The position numbers were made by a program, and so were the translations under genes. From contig CAJPUK010000092.1 of assembly GCA_905373785.1 (NCBI GenBank), forward strand, positions 1 through 9,444: a stretch of DNA of 9,444 bases, given 5' to 3'. Below, piece after piece: positions 1 through 6,311 of the stretch; within the stretch, counting starts at the first letter, position 1; each line of letters starts with the position of its first letter. The notes below the pieces were generated by a model, which worked only from the letters and a program-made list of their open reading frames with translations, was not told the DNA's origin and did no database searches. The stretch is from an uncultured Johnsonella sp. GTDB taxonomy: Bacteria > Bacillota > Clostridia > Lachnospirales > Lachnospiraceae.

Positions 1-94
1 AGAAGTCAAAAATCATTTGGCTGATTTTATAAAAATATACAAAATGAGTAAAAGTTTCAATTATTTACCTGATTTTATTTTGAAGGGAGCAATT

Positions 95-1627
95 ATGTAT
101 ACTGATAAGGGATTGTATATAGCTAAGGCTTTTGACAGGGAATTATATATACTGCCTAAGATGGCAAACAGGCACGGACTTATAGCGGGTGCTACCGGTA
201 CCGGAAAGACGGTAAGCCTAAAGGTCTTGGCAGAGTCTTTTTCCGACATGGGAGTACCGGTAATAATGGCGGATGTCAAAGGTGACCTGGCAGGTATGGT
301 AAAAGCCGGGGGAGATAATGCGACGATCAGCCAAAGAGTATCGGAGTTTGGGCTTTTAGAAAGAGGATTTACCTATAAGGCATTTCCTACCTGTTTTTGG
401 GATTTATTTGCTAAAAAGGGCTTACCGCTCAGAACAACTATATCGGAGTTCGGTCCTTTATTATTGGCTAAGCTACTTGATCTTAATCAGGTTCAAAGTG
501 ATATATTAAACATAGTGTTTAAAATAGCGGATGATGAGGGCTTGCTTTTAATAGATATCAAGGACTTAAAGGCTATGCTTAATTATGTATCCGAGAATTC
601 CGTACAGTATAAGGCAGAGTACGGCAATATGTCCTCGCAAAGTATAGCGGCAATTATGAGAGCGGTGGTGGCACTTTCAGACAGAGGAGCCGAAGAGTTT
701 TTCGGGGAGCCGGCACTTAATATAAGAGATTGGATGAGGACAACTCAAGACTCAAGAGCCTATATTAATATAATAGATGCCTCAAGTCTTATACAGGATA
801 CTTTGGCTTACTCGACCTTTATGCTTTGGCTGCTTTCGGAACTTTTTGAAACCATGCCGGAGGTTGGAGACCTTGAAAAACCTAAGATGGTATTCTTCTT
901 TGATGAGGCACATTTACTTTTTAAGAATACCCCAAAGGCTATGATGCAAAAGATAGAGCAGGTAATGAAGCTTATAAGATCAAAGGGAATAGGAATTTAT
1001 TTTATAAGTCAAAGCCCCGGTGATATACCCGGTGAAATACTTGCACAACTGGGCAATAAGATACAGCATGCCCTAAGAGCGTATACCGCTTCGGAGCAAA
1101 AGGCGGTAAAGGCGGCGGCACAGTCTTACAGAATTAACCCGAACTTGGATACGCAAAAGGCTATTACCGAGCTTGGTATAGGAGAGGCTTTGGTATCCTT
1201 TATACAAGAAGACGGCTCACCCGATATAGTGGAAAGAGCCTATATATTGCCGCCACAGTCTTATCTGGGAGCTATAGGGGAAGAGGAGAGACGCTCGGTT
1301 ATAGTAGGCAGTGATCTGTATCATAAGTATATAGAAATAGAAGACAGAGACTCAGCCTATGAATTCCTAAGCCGTGTAAACGAGGCAAGGGAGAATGAAA
1401 AGCTTTCGGACAGGGAGAATAAAGAAAGATCCAAAGAGGAAGAAAAAGACAGAAAAAGAATGGCAAGAAATATAAAAAGTGTAGGAAATACCGCTGTAGG
1501 AACTATAGGCAGAGAAGTAGGTAATGCACTTGGAAGTTCTGTAGGGGGACGTTTTGGTAAAAAACTGGGTGGTAATGTCGGTGCAAGCCTTGCAAGGGGT
1601 ATTTTTAAGACTATTTTTAAATATTAG
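95..1627 (+). CDS. HerA-like (DUF853/YjgR-type) P-loop ATPase
   Basis: A cytoplasmic P-loop NTPase of the DUF853/HerA-C family (E. coli YjgR type), about 510 residues, the usual length. Seen: Walker A GATGTGKT at residues 32-39; Walker B FFFDEAH with D270 and E271; the ISQSPGDIP strand-end motif around S305-P308; the conserved NKIQHALRA segment containing R328; a highly charged, Lys/Glu-rich stretch just before residue 460; and a Gly-rich, basic tail (about 462-510), typical of this family. HerA relatives are hexameric DNA-translocating ATPases, but the substrate of the DUF853 branch is not established, so a DNA role is inference. I chose ATG 95 because GAAGGGAG (82-89) sits 5 nt upstream and the family match begins there. 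The frame is open to the left edge and TTG 17 or ATG 44 are possible but have no Shine-Dalgarno. The gene heads a run ending in ktrB, ktrA and a HAD phosphatase; the ktrB ATG follows after 2 nt. Confidence 0.88.
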   Translation: MYTDKGLYIAKAFDRELYILPKMANRHGLIAGATGTGKTVSLKVLAESFSDMGVPVIMADVKGDLAGMVKAGGDNATISQRVSEFGLLERGFTYKAFPTCFWDLFAKKGLPLRTTISEFGPLLLAKLLDLNQVQSDILNIVFKIADDEGLLLIDIKDLKAMLNYVSENSVQYKAEYGNMSSQSIAAIMRAVVALSDRGAEEFFGEPALNIRDWMRTTQDSRAYINIIDASSLIQDTLAYSTFMLWLLSELFETMPEVGDLEKPKMVFFFDEAHLLFKNTPKAMMQKIEQVMKLIRSKGIGIYFISQSPGDIPGEILAQLGNKIQHALRAYTASEQKAVKAAAQSYRINPNLDTQKAITELGIGEALVSFIQEDGSPDIVERAYILPPQSYLGAIGEEERRSVIVGSDLYHKYIEIEDRDSAYEFLSRVNEARENEKLSDRENKERSKEEEKDRKRMARNIKSVGNTAVGTIGREVGNALGSSVGGRFGKKLGGNVGASLARGIFKTIFKY

Positions 1628-1629
1628 AT

Positions 1630-2967
1630 ATGAAGAATATTAATTTATCGCAATCACAGCTTATAGCGCTTGGTTTTGTAAGCGTAATACTTATAGGAAC
1701 GGCATTTTTAATGTTACCTATAGCTTCAAGAGGAGGACAGGGTACTGATTTTTTAACGGCACTTTTTACTGCTGTAAGTTCCTGCTGTGTTACCGGACTT
1801 GTATTGGTAGATACGGCAACTCATTGGAGCTTTTTCGGTCAACTTGTGATTATTATTTTGATACAGATAGGCGGACTCGGTTTTGTAAGTATAGGAGTTT
1901 TGTTTTCTATTGTTCTAAGAAAGAAAGTAAGTCTTAGAGCAAGGAGTCTTATAAAGGAAAGTACCAATTCGCTGTCTGTAGGCGGGGTTGTAAAACTTAC
2001 TAAAAAGATACTTTTTATAACTTTTACATGTGAGGCTGTAGGGGCGTTTTTGCTTTCTTTTAGATTTATACCTGAATTCGGCATACTTAAGGGAGTATGG
2101 TTTTCAATATTTCACTCTATATCCGCTTTTTGTAATGCAGGTTTTGACCTTATGGGAATAAAGTACGGAGCATATAATTCACTGAGCGCTTATTCTTCGG
2201 ATTTTTTGATTAATATAGTGATAATGCTCTTGATACTTATAGGCGGAATAGGTTTTATTGTTTGGGATGATGTCACAAAACACAAGCTTAATTTAAAAAA
2301 GTATAGGCTGCACAGTAAGATAGTTATTTTTGCAAGTGTGATACTTTTCGTAATACCAACTCTGATTTTCTTTATAACAGAACAGACAACAGTTCTAAAG
2401 GGGATGAGTTTTTCACACTCTGTGCTTGTATCGACATTTTCTGATGTAACTGCAAGAACCGCAGGATTTAATACGGTTGACTTTAAGCTTTTTAGCGATG
2501 CAGGTAAGATGGTATTTATTATTATAATGTTTATAGGGGCAGGATCGGGTTCAACCGCAGGAGGTATAAAGATGACTACCTTTTTTGTACTTTTGGCACA
2601 GGTAAGGGCTAATGTGCTTAATAAAAAGATAACGGAGGTATTCAACAGAACCATAAGTAATGATATAGTGGTTAGAGCGGCTACAATAAGCACCATTAAC
2701 ATAAGCCTGATTTTAGTGTCAGCTATAGTAATAAACTATATAGATAAGATAAATATACTTGATTTACTTTTTGAAGTAACTTCCGCAGTATCAACAGTGG
2801 GAGTAACGACAGGAATTACAAGGGATCTTAATGTTATTTCCAAATATATACTTATCTTACTTATGTATCTTGGCAGAGTGGGAGGTTTAAGCTTTGCTTT
2901 GTCATTAACACATAATAAAAAACAAGTTAAATTAAGAAATCCTGTAGAAGAGATAAGTATAGGATAG
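1630..2967 (+). CDS. ktrB: Ktr/Trk potassium uptake channel subunit KtrB
   Basis: Integral membrane, ion-conducting subunit of a Ktr-type potassium transporter (TrkH/TrkG/KtrB superfamily). Its 445 residues match the short KtrB form rather than the longer TrkH. Seen: four membrane-pore-membrane repeats with the four selectivity-filter glycines in SSCCVTGL (G56), FCNAGFDL (G171), ARTAGFNT (G279) and VSTVGVTT (G391). The GAGSGSTAGGIK segment (about 303-314) corresponds to the flexible intramembrane gating loop following the third pore in KtrB. The N-terminus (NLSQSQLIALGF) fits family starts, supporting ATG 1630. No good Shine-Dalgarno precedes it and the upstream stop TAG is only 2 nt away, so translation probably relies on coupling to the ATPase gene. 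The partner ktrA follows after 14 nt. Sodium dependence is known for some Ktr systems but cannot be read from this sequence. Confidence 0.95.
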   Translation: MKNINLSQSQLIALGFVSVILIGTAFLMLPIASRGGQGTDFLTALFTAVSSCCVTGLVLVDTATHWSFFGQLVIIILIQIGGLGFVSIGVLFSIVLRKKVSLRARSLIKESTNSLSVGGVVKLTKKILFITFTCEAVGAFLLSFRFIPEFGILKGVWFSIFHSISAFCNAGFDLMGIKYGAYNSLSAYSSDFLINIVIMLLILIGGIGFIVWDDVTKHKLNLKKYRLHSKIVIFASVILFVIPTLIFFITEQTTVLKGMSFSHSVLVSTFSDVTARTAGFNTVDFKLFSDAGKMVFIIIMFIGAGSGSTAGGIKMTTFFVLLAQVRANVLNKKITEVFNRTISNDIVVRAATISTINISLILVSAIVINYIDKINILDLLFEVTSAVSTVGVTTGITRDLNVISKYILILLMYLGRVGGLSFALSLTHNKKQVKLRNPVEEISIG

Positions 2968-2981
2968 CTTGGAGGTTATTT

Positions 2982-3638
2982 ATGAAATCAATGCTTATAA
3001 TAGGTATGGGAAGATTCGGACAGCACCTTTGCAGAAATCTTTCAGAACTCGGTCATCAAATTATGATCATAGATAAAGAAGAAGACAGACTTGAAGAAAT
3101 GCTTGCTTATTCAGAAGAAGCCAAGATAGGAGACTGTACTAACATAGAGGTACTCAAAAGCCTTGGAGTGGGCAATTATGATGCGGTCTTTGTATGTATA
3201 GGTACTGATTTTCAAAGCTCGCTTGAGGCTACCTCACTTTTAAAAGAACTTGGTGCAAAGTATGTGGTAAGCAAGGCTACAAGGGATATACAAGCAAAAT
3301 TCCTTCTTAGAAACGGAGCAGACGAGGTCATATATCCGGATAGGGATATAGCCATGAAGACAGCCATAAGGTACAGCTCCAATCATATATTTGATTTTAT
3401 AGAATTTACAGATAATTATTCTATCTATGAAATATCGGCTCCAAAGGAATGGGTAGGGAAAAGTATTAAGGAGCTTGATATCAGAAATAAGCTCGGAATT
3501 AATATAATCGGTATTAAAAAAGCCGGAAAGGAGCATATCTTACCGAGAGCTACCGATTTTATTGAAAAGGAAGCGCATCTTATGGTTATTTCTGATGAAG
3601 AATCTATACAAAAACTTATAAAGGAGATGGGAAATTGA
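2982..3638 (+). CDS. ktrA: Ktr potassium uptake regulatory subunit KtrA (RCK protein)
   Basis: Cytoplasmic nucleotide-binding subunit that forms an octameric ring gating KtrB. Its 218 residues match single-unit KtrA; TrkA is about twice that. Seen: an N-terminal Rossmann (TrkA-N/RCK-N) domain with GMGRFG at residues 8-13 and an acidic residue, D31, at the end of the second strand, the usual NAD(H)/ATP ribose contact; the KIGDCTN segment near 49-54; the VCIGTDFQSS segment near 71-80; and a C-terminal TrkA-C domain from about 148 to 215. In characterised Firmicutes homologues ATP/ADP acts on the N-domain and cyclic di-AMP binds the C-domain; both are family knowledge, not visible here. GGAGG at 2971-2975 lies 6 nt before ATG 2982. 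The final codons overlap the start of the next gene (TTGA, 3635-3638), so the two are translationally coupled. Confidence 0.95.
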   Translation: MKSMLIIGMGRFGQHLCRNLSELGHQIMIIDKEEDRLEEMLAYSEEAKIGDCTNIEVLKSLGVGNYDAVFVCIGTDFQSSLEATSLLKELGAKYVVSKATRDIQAKFLLRNGADEVIYPDRDIAMKTAIRYSSNHIFDFIEFTDNYSIYEISAPKEWVGKSIKELDIRNKLGINIIGIKKAGKEHILPRATDFIEKEAHLMVISDEESIQKLIKEMGN

Positions 3639-4294
3639 TAAAGGCTTGTATTTTTGATTTGGACGGAACACTGCTCTACACAGCACCTGCTCTTATGCTG
3701 AGTATGAACCTGACCTTAAATGAATTGGGGTTTGACAGTATTGATGAGGCTCATGTAAAAGCCTTTGTAGGAAACGGTTCCGATAAATATGTGGAAAGAA
3801 GTTTGATATTCTCAGGAGATAAGGAGTTAAAGCATTATGATAAGGCTTGCAAGCTCTACCAAGATAATTTCAAATTAAATGCCTCCAAGGGGGTAAGACC
3901 TTATGATGGTATAGAAGACTTGATAAAGGATTTAAATAAAAGGAGTATTAAAGCCTGTGTCCTATCCAACAAACCTCAGGAAAGGGTTGAGGACAATATC
4001 TATACCTTTTTTGATAAGAAGAGTTTTTTTAAGCTTTACGGTGAGAGAAAAGGAGTCCCTATAAAACCCGATCCTACTGCACTTAATATGCTGATGGATG
4101 AAATTGAGGTGAAAAAAGATGAGGTTTTGTATATAGGAGACAGTGATGTGGATGTATATACCGGAAGAGCTGCCGGGGTAAAAACCGTGGCAGTAAAGTG
4201 GGGGTACAGATCGATCGAGGTTTTGATGGAGGCAAAGCCGGATTATATTATAGAAAGTCCCAAGGAGATAGTGAAAGTAATTGAGGAGATATAG
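3635..4294 (+). CDS. gph: HAD-superfamily phosphatase, phosphoglycolate phosphatase-like
   Basis: A 219-residue soluble HAD subfamily IA hydrolase with a helical C1 cap between motifs I and II. All four catalytic motifs are visible: FDLDGT with nucleophile D8 and acid/base D10; motif II LSNKP (S111); motif III lysine K144 in IKPDP; and motif IV GDSDVD with D169 and D173 for Mg2+. Sequence style (NGSDKYVERSL cap, KPDPTALNML, RAAGVKTVAVKWGYRS) is that of Gph, which hydrolyses 2-phosphoglycolate. Substrate assignment within this family by sequence alone is unreliable, so other small phosphate monoesters are possible. The start is TTG at 3635, overlapping the ktrA stop as TTGA, with AAGGAG at 3621-3626 spaced 8 nt upstream; no better ATG exists. 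It is the last gene of the ATPase-ktrB-ktrA run. No clear hairpin terminator follows; only a weak ATTGAA/TTCAAT pairing is present near 4319-4332. Confidence 0.9.
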   Translation: MIKACIFDLDGTLLYTAPALMLSMNLTLNELGFDSIDEAHVKAFVGNGSDKYVERSLIFSGDKELKHYDKACKLYQDNFKLNASKGVRPYDGIEDLIKDLNKRSIKACVLSNKPQERVEDNIYTFFDKKSFFKLYGERKGVPIKPDPTALNMLMDEIEVKKDEVLYIGDSDVDVYTGRAAGVKTVAVKWGYRSIEVLMEAKPDYIIESPKEIVKVIEEI

Positions 4295-4400
4295 CCGTAT
4301 AGACTAAATATTTGAAATATTGAATTTTCAATCTACCGACTCCATTTTTGTCATAGGAAATTTGAGCATTGAAATCATAAACTCGCATAATTTTCATCAC

Positions 4401-4429
4401 TTGACGAAATTAGCATATATATATAGAAT
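4401..4429 (+). promoter_or_regulatory. Sigma-A type promoter for yebC
   Basis: TTGACG (4401-4406) and TAGAAT (4424-4429) are separated by exactly 17 nt, five of six matches to each vegetative consensus hexamer. The spacer ends in an AT-rich TATATATA run. Transcription would start near 4436, giving a leader of about 30 nt before the yebC start. The Shine-Dalgarno AGGAGG is at 4450-4455, 10 nt before the ATG, slightly longer than ideal. This makes yebC an independent transcription unit from the upstream ktr run. Confidence 0.75.
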
Positions 4430-4465
4430 AATAGGGCAATAATTATATCAGGAGGTTGTTTTAGG

Positions 4466-5194
4466 ATGTCAGGACATTCAAAATTTGCAAATATCAAACA
4501 CAAAAAAGAAAGAAATGATGCTGCCAAGGGTAAGATATTTACCGTAATAGGAAGAGAAATTGCTGTTGCGGTTAAAGAGGGAGGTCCCGACCCTAATAAC
4601 AATTCTAAATTAAGAGATGTTATAGCAAAGGCTAAATCAAATAATGTGCCTAATGATACAATTGAAAGAGGTATTAAAAAGGCGGCAGGTGATGTGGATT
4701 CCGTTAACTATGAAAAGAATGTATACGAAGGCTACGGTCCAAGCGGAGTGGCAGTGATAGTAGAAACTTTAACCGATAATAAGAACAGAACCGCTGCCAA
4801 TGTAAGATCCGCATTTACTAAGGGAGGCGGCAACATAGGAGCACAGGGCTGCGTATCTTATATGTTTGATAATAAGGGACTTATAATAATAGACAGAGAA
4901 GAAGTGGACTTGGACAGTGATGAATTTATGCTGATGGCACTTGATGCCGGTGCCGAGGATTTTAGTGCGGAAGATGACAGTTTCGAAATAATAACTGCAC
5001 CCGATGATTTTTCTGCCGTAAGAGAAAAGCTCGAAAAGCAAAACATACCTATGGTAAGTGCCGAACTTACTATGATACCGCAGACTAAGGTAAGACTTAC
5101 CGACGAAGAAGATATAAAGAAAATGAACAAACTTTTAGACTTGCTTGAAGAAGATGATGATGTACAGGCGGTATATCACAGTTTAGAAGAATAA
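4466..5194 (+). CDS. yebC: YebC/PmpR family DNA-binding or translation regulatory protein
   Basis: A 242-residue cytoplasmic protein of the YebC/PmpR (TACO1) family, full length. Seen: the hallmark N-terminus MSGHSKFANIKHKKERNDAA with AKGKIFTVIGREI (about 20-32), the PNNNSKLRDVIAKAKSNNVP segment (about 43-62), the IERGIKKAAG segment, the YEGYGPSGVAVIVE core (about 87-100), TDNKNRTAANVRSAFTK (about 103-119) and GAQGCVSYMFDNKG. The C-terminal half is strongly acidic and ends in a run of Glu/Asp (LLEEDDDVQAV). Family members were first described as transcriptional regulators; later work on some bacterial members and on mitochondrial TACO1 links the family to easing ribosome stalling at proline-rich stretches. 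Which role applies here cannot be read from the sequence. It has its own promoter (4401-4429) and terminator (5339-5377) and so appears monocistronic. Confidence 0.95.
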   Translation: MSGHSKFANIKHKKERNDAAKGKIFTVIGREIAVAVKEGGPDPNNNSKLRDVIAKAKSNNVPNDTIERGIKKAAGDVDSVNYEKNVYEGYGPSGVAVIVETLTDNKNRTAANVRSAFTKGGGNIGAQGCVSYMFDNKGLIIIDREEVDLDSDEFMLMALDAGAEDFSAEDDSFEIITAPDDFSAVREKLEKQNIPMVSAELTMIPQTKVRLTDEEDIKKMNKLLDLLEEDDDVQAVYHSLEE

Positions 5195-5338
5195 AAATAA
5201 GAGGCGGTAACTTTTTATTACAGTTTGCAGTATAAACAATTAACAATACATTTTGTATACACCAAAATCTCATAATGCTGCCTATATTTTGTTTCACCTG
5301 CAGCCGGCAAAAATAAAGCCGTGTAATGTCTTAATGAT
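5195..5338 (+). other. 144-nt untranslated region after yebC
   Basis: This stretch lies between the yebC stop and its terminator. It holds no supportable gene: short readings are interrupted, and the only long frame starting here runs through the terminator and the palindromic element. Small features seen are ATACA-TTT-TGTAT (5247-5259) and a GCTGC...GCAGC pairing about 18 nt apart near 5277-5304, both weak. TTACAGTTTGCAG at 5219 resembles the end of the downstream palindromic element (TTACAGTTCAG) but the match does not extend convincingly. Confidence 0.5.
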
Positions 5339-5377
5339 AAAACATAAGTGTAGTAAGTACATACACTTATGTTTTTT
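5339..5377 (+). terminator. Intrinsic terminator of yebC
   Basis: AAAACATAAGTGTA (5339-5352) pairs perfectly over 14 bp with TACACTTATGTTTT (5362-5375) across a 9-nt loop, and the right arm runs into TTTTTT (5372-5377). The A-run on the left arm gives a T-run on the opposite strand, so it could act in both directions. It is AT-rich but long. It ends the yebC transcript and lies 18 nt before the 135-bp palindromic element. Confidence 0.85.
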
Positions 5378-5387
5378 AATATACACA

Positions 5388-5538
5388 AAAAACTCGTTAC
5401 AGTTCAGGTATATATTATACATGTATATCTATCAGGCTACCGCCGGAATTCATCTTCGTCTAATTTATAGATAAAAATGAAATATTTTTAGTCTTTTTGA
5501 CGAAGATGAATGACCTACCTGAACTGTAACAAAAACTC
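5388..5538. repeat. 8-bp direct repeats flanking the palindromic element
   Basis: AAAAACTC occurs at 5388-5395 and again at 5531-5538, directly abutting the outer ends of the 15-bp inverted repeat. The next base, G, also matches on both sides but on the left it is the first base of the inverted repeat, so the duplication is 8 bp (9 at most). The A-run lowers the information content, but exact placement on both edges of a perfect terminal repeat makes chance unlikely. Confidence 0.65.
5396..5530. mobile_element. MITE-like 135-bp element with nested inverted repeats
   Basis: Terminal arms GTTACAGTTCAGGTA (5396-5410) and TACCTGAACTGTAAC (5516-5530) are perfect 15-bp inverted repeats. A second perfect inverted repeat lies inside: ATTCATCTTCGTC (5448-5460) and GACGAAGATGAAT (5499-5511). 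On the right the two arms are 4 nt apart; on the left they are 37 nt apart, and that extra stretch contains the 12-bp palindrome TATACATGTATA (5416-5427). The central loop (5461-5498) is AT-rich. The element is flanked by AAAAACTC on both sides (5388-5395 and 5531-5538), consistent with an 8-bp target duplication. No transposase or other reading frame of its own is present, so it would be non-autonomous. The parent family cannot be assigned by eye. A structured regulatory RNA or a protein-binding palindrome are alternatives, but the flanking direct repeat favours transposition. Confidence 0.72.
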
Positions 5539-5568
5539 GGAATTTTGGATATGTTTATTTATTATGAC

Positions 5569-5597
5569 TTGTAAATACTTGTAATAGGTTGTAAAAT
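5569..5597 (+). promoter_or_regulatory. Promoter candidate with three phased TTGTAA repeats
   Basis: TTGTAA occurs at 5569-5574, 5579-5584 and 5589-5594, exactly 10 bp apart. The first copy can serve as a -35 hexamer with TAAAAT (5592-5597) as -10 at a 17-nt spacer, predicting a start near 5604 and a leader of about 45 nt before the HAD gene. A small inverted repeat TAATAGG (5582-5588) / CCTATTA (5602-5608) overlaps the -10 and start region. The promoter reading is moderate (four of six matches at -35, five at -10). The phased repeats could be a regulator site on one helix face or coincidence in AT-rich DNA. Confidence 0.5.
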
Positions 5598-5648
5598 ATA
5601 GCCTATTAGTCGTTAAGACATAGAAAATCAGTTTAAGAGAGGATATGA

Positions 5649-6305
5649 ATGAAGCAAGGGCATATTTTTTTTGATATGGACGGAACTTTGATGGATACCG
5701 GTCTCGGTATTACAAAGGCTGTGCAGTATTCATTAAAAAAAATGAATATTATAGAAAATGATTTAAATAAATTAAAACCCTTTATAGGACCTCCGCTCCA
5801 TGAAACCTATAGTAAACTATATAACTTTAATATGGATGAATATTATACCGCATTGGCGGCTTTTCATGAATATTACAGACAAACGGGAATTTTTGAGGCA
5901 AGTCATTATCCTCATATGACGGACACATTGGAGGCTTTATTAAAGTCGGGAAAGAAGTTATACGTAGCAACTTCAAAACCTGAGCTTGAGGCCAGAAGGG
6001 TAAGTAAAAAATTCGGACTTGATAAATACTTTGAGTATGTGGGCGGATCTGACGGAGATTATAACACAAAAAGAGCTACTAAGGCAGATGTAATAAAGTA
6101 TGTATGTGAAGAAAATAATCTAACCGATATTGAAGATATAGTCATGGTAGGAGATAAAAGCCATGATGTAGTCGGAGCTAAGACAATAGGTATGGAATCG
6201 GTAGGCGTACTTTACGGTTACGGTGATTACGATGAATTAAGCAAAGCCGGAGCGGACTATATCTGCGATACTGTCTTTGACCTTAAAACTCTTTTACTGG
6301 CGTAG
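5649..6305 (+). CDS. HAD-superfamily hydrolase, Gph/5'-nucleotidase-like
   Basis: A 218-residue soluble HAD IA phosphatase. Seen: motif I FFDMDGT with D9 and D11; a C1 cap containing FIGPPLHETY (about 46-55); motif II ATSKP with T108; motif III lysine K145 in ATKADVI; and motif IV VGDKSHD with D169 and D173. The FIGPPL cap signature and the MVGDKSHDVVGAK segment resemble the HAD branch often annotated as 5'-nucleotidase or phosphoglycolate phosphatase; which substrate is used cannot be decided here. The catalytic spacing is nearly the same as in the other HAD gene of this window (3635-4294), but the caps differ, so they are members of the same superfamily rather than a recent duplicate. AGAGAGG (5636-5642) lies 6 nt before ATG 5649; an ATG at 5645 is in another frame. 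The next gene starts 6 nt after the stop. Confidence 0.88.
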   Translation: MKQGHIFFDMDGTLMDTGLGITKAVQYSLKKMNIIENDLNKLKPFIGPPLHETYSKLYNFNMDEYYTALAAFHEYYRQTGIFEASHYPHMTDTLEALLKSGKKLYVATSKPELEARRVSKKFGLDKYFEYVGGSDGDYNTKRATKADVIKYVCEENNLTDIEDIVMVGDKSHDVVGAKTIGMESVGVLYGYGDYDELSKAGADYICDTVFDLKTLLLA

Positions 6306-6311
6306 GTTGTC

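Noticed and set aside
17..94. Upstream starts (TTG 17, ATG 44) for the HerA-like ATPase
   Set aside because: Neither has a Shine-Dalgarno, and ATG 95 has GAAGGGAG at good spacing. The frame is merely open to the edge, so an upstream start is not excluded completely.
2190..2702. 170-codon antisense open frame within ktrB
   Set aside because: It is a mirror of hydrophobic ktrB codons with no ribosome site; ktrB itself is unmistakable.
4295..4400. ATTGAA-TT-TTCAAT as a terminator after the first HAD gene
   Set aside because: The stem is 6 bp of mostly A-T pairs with a 2-nt loop and no following T-run.
5253..5474. A 73-codon open frame on the + strand
   Set aside because: It runs through the yebC terminator hairpin and into the palindromic element, has no Shine-Dalgarno and has no protein-like composition.
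5396..5530. Integron attC site or rho-independent terminator reading of the palindromic element
   Set aside because: No RYYYAAC/GTTRRRY boxes or integrase context fit clearly, and the outer stem is not followed by a T-run. The flanking duplication is better explained by transposition.
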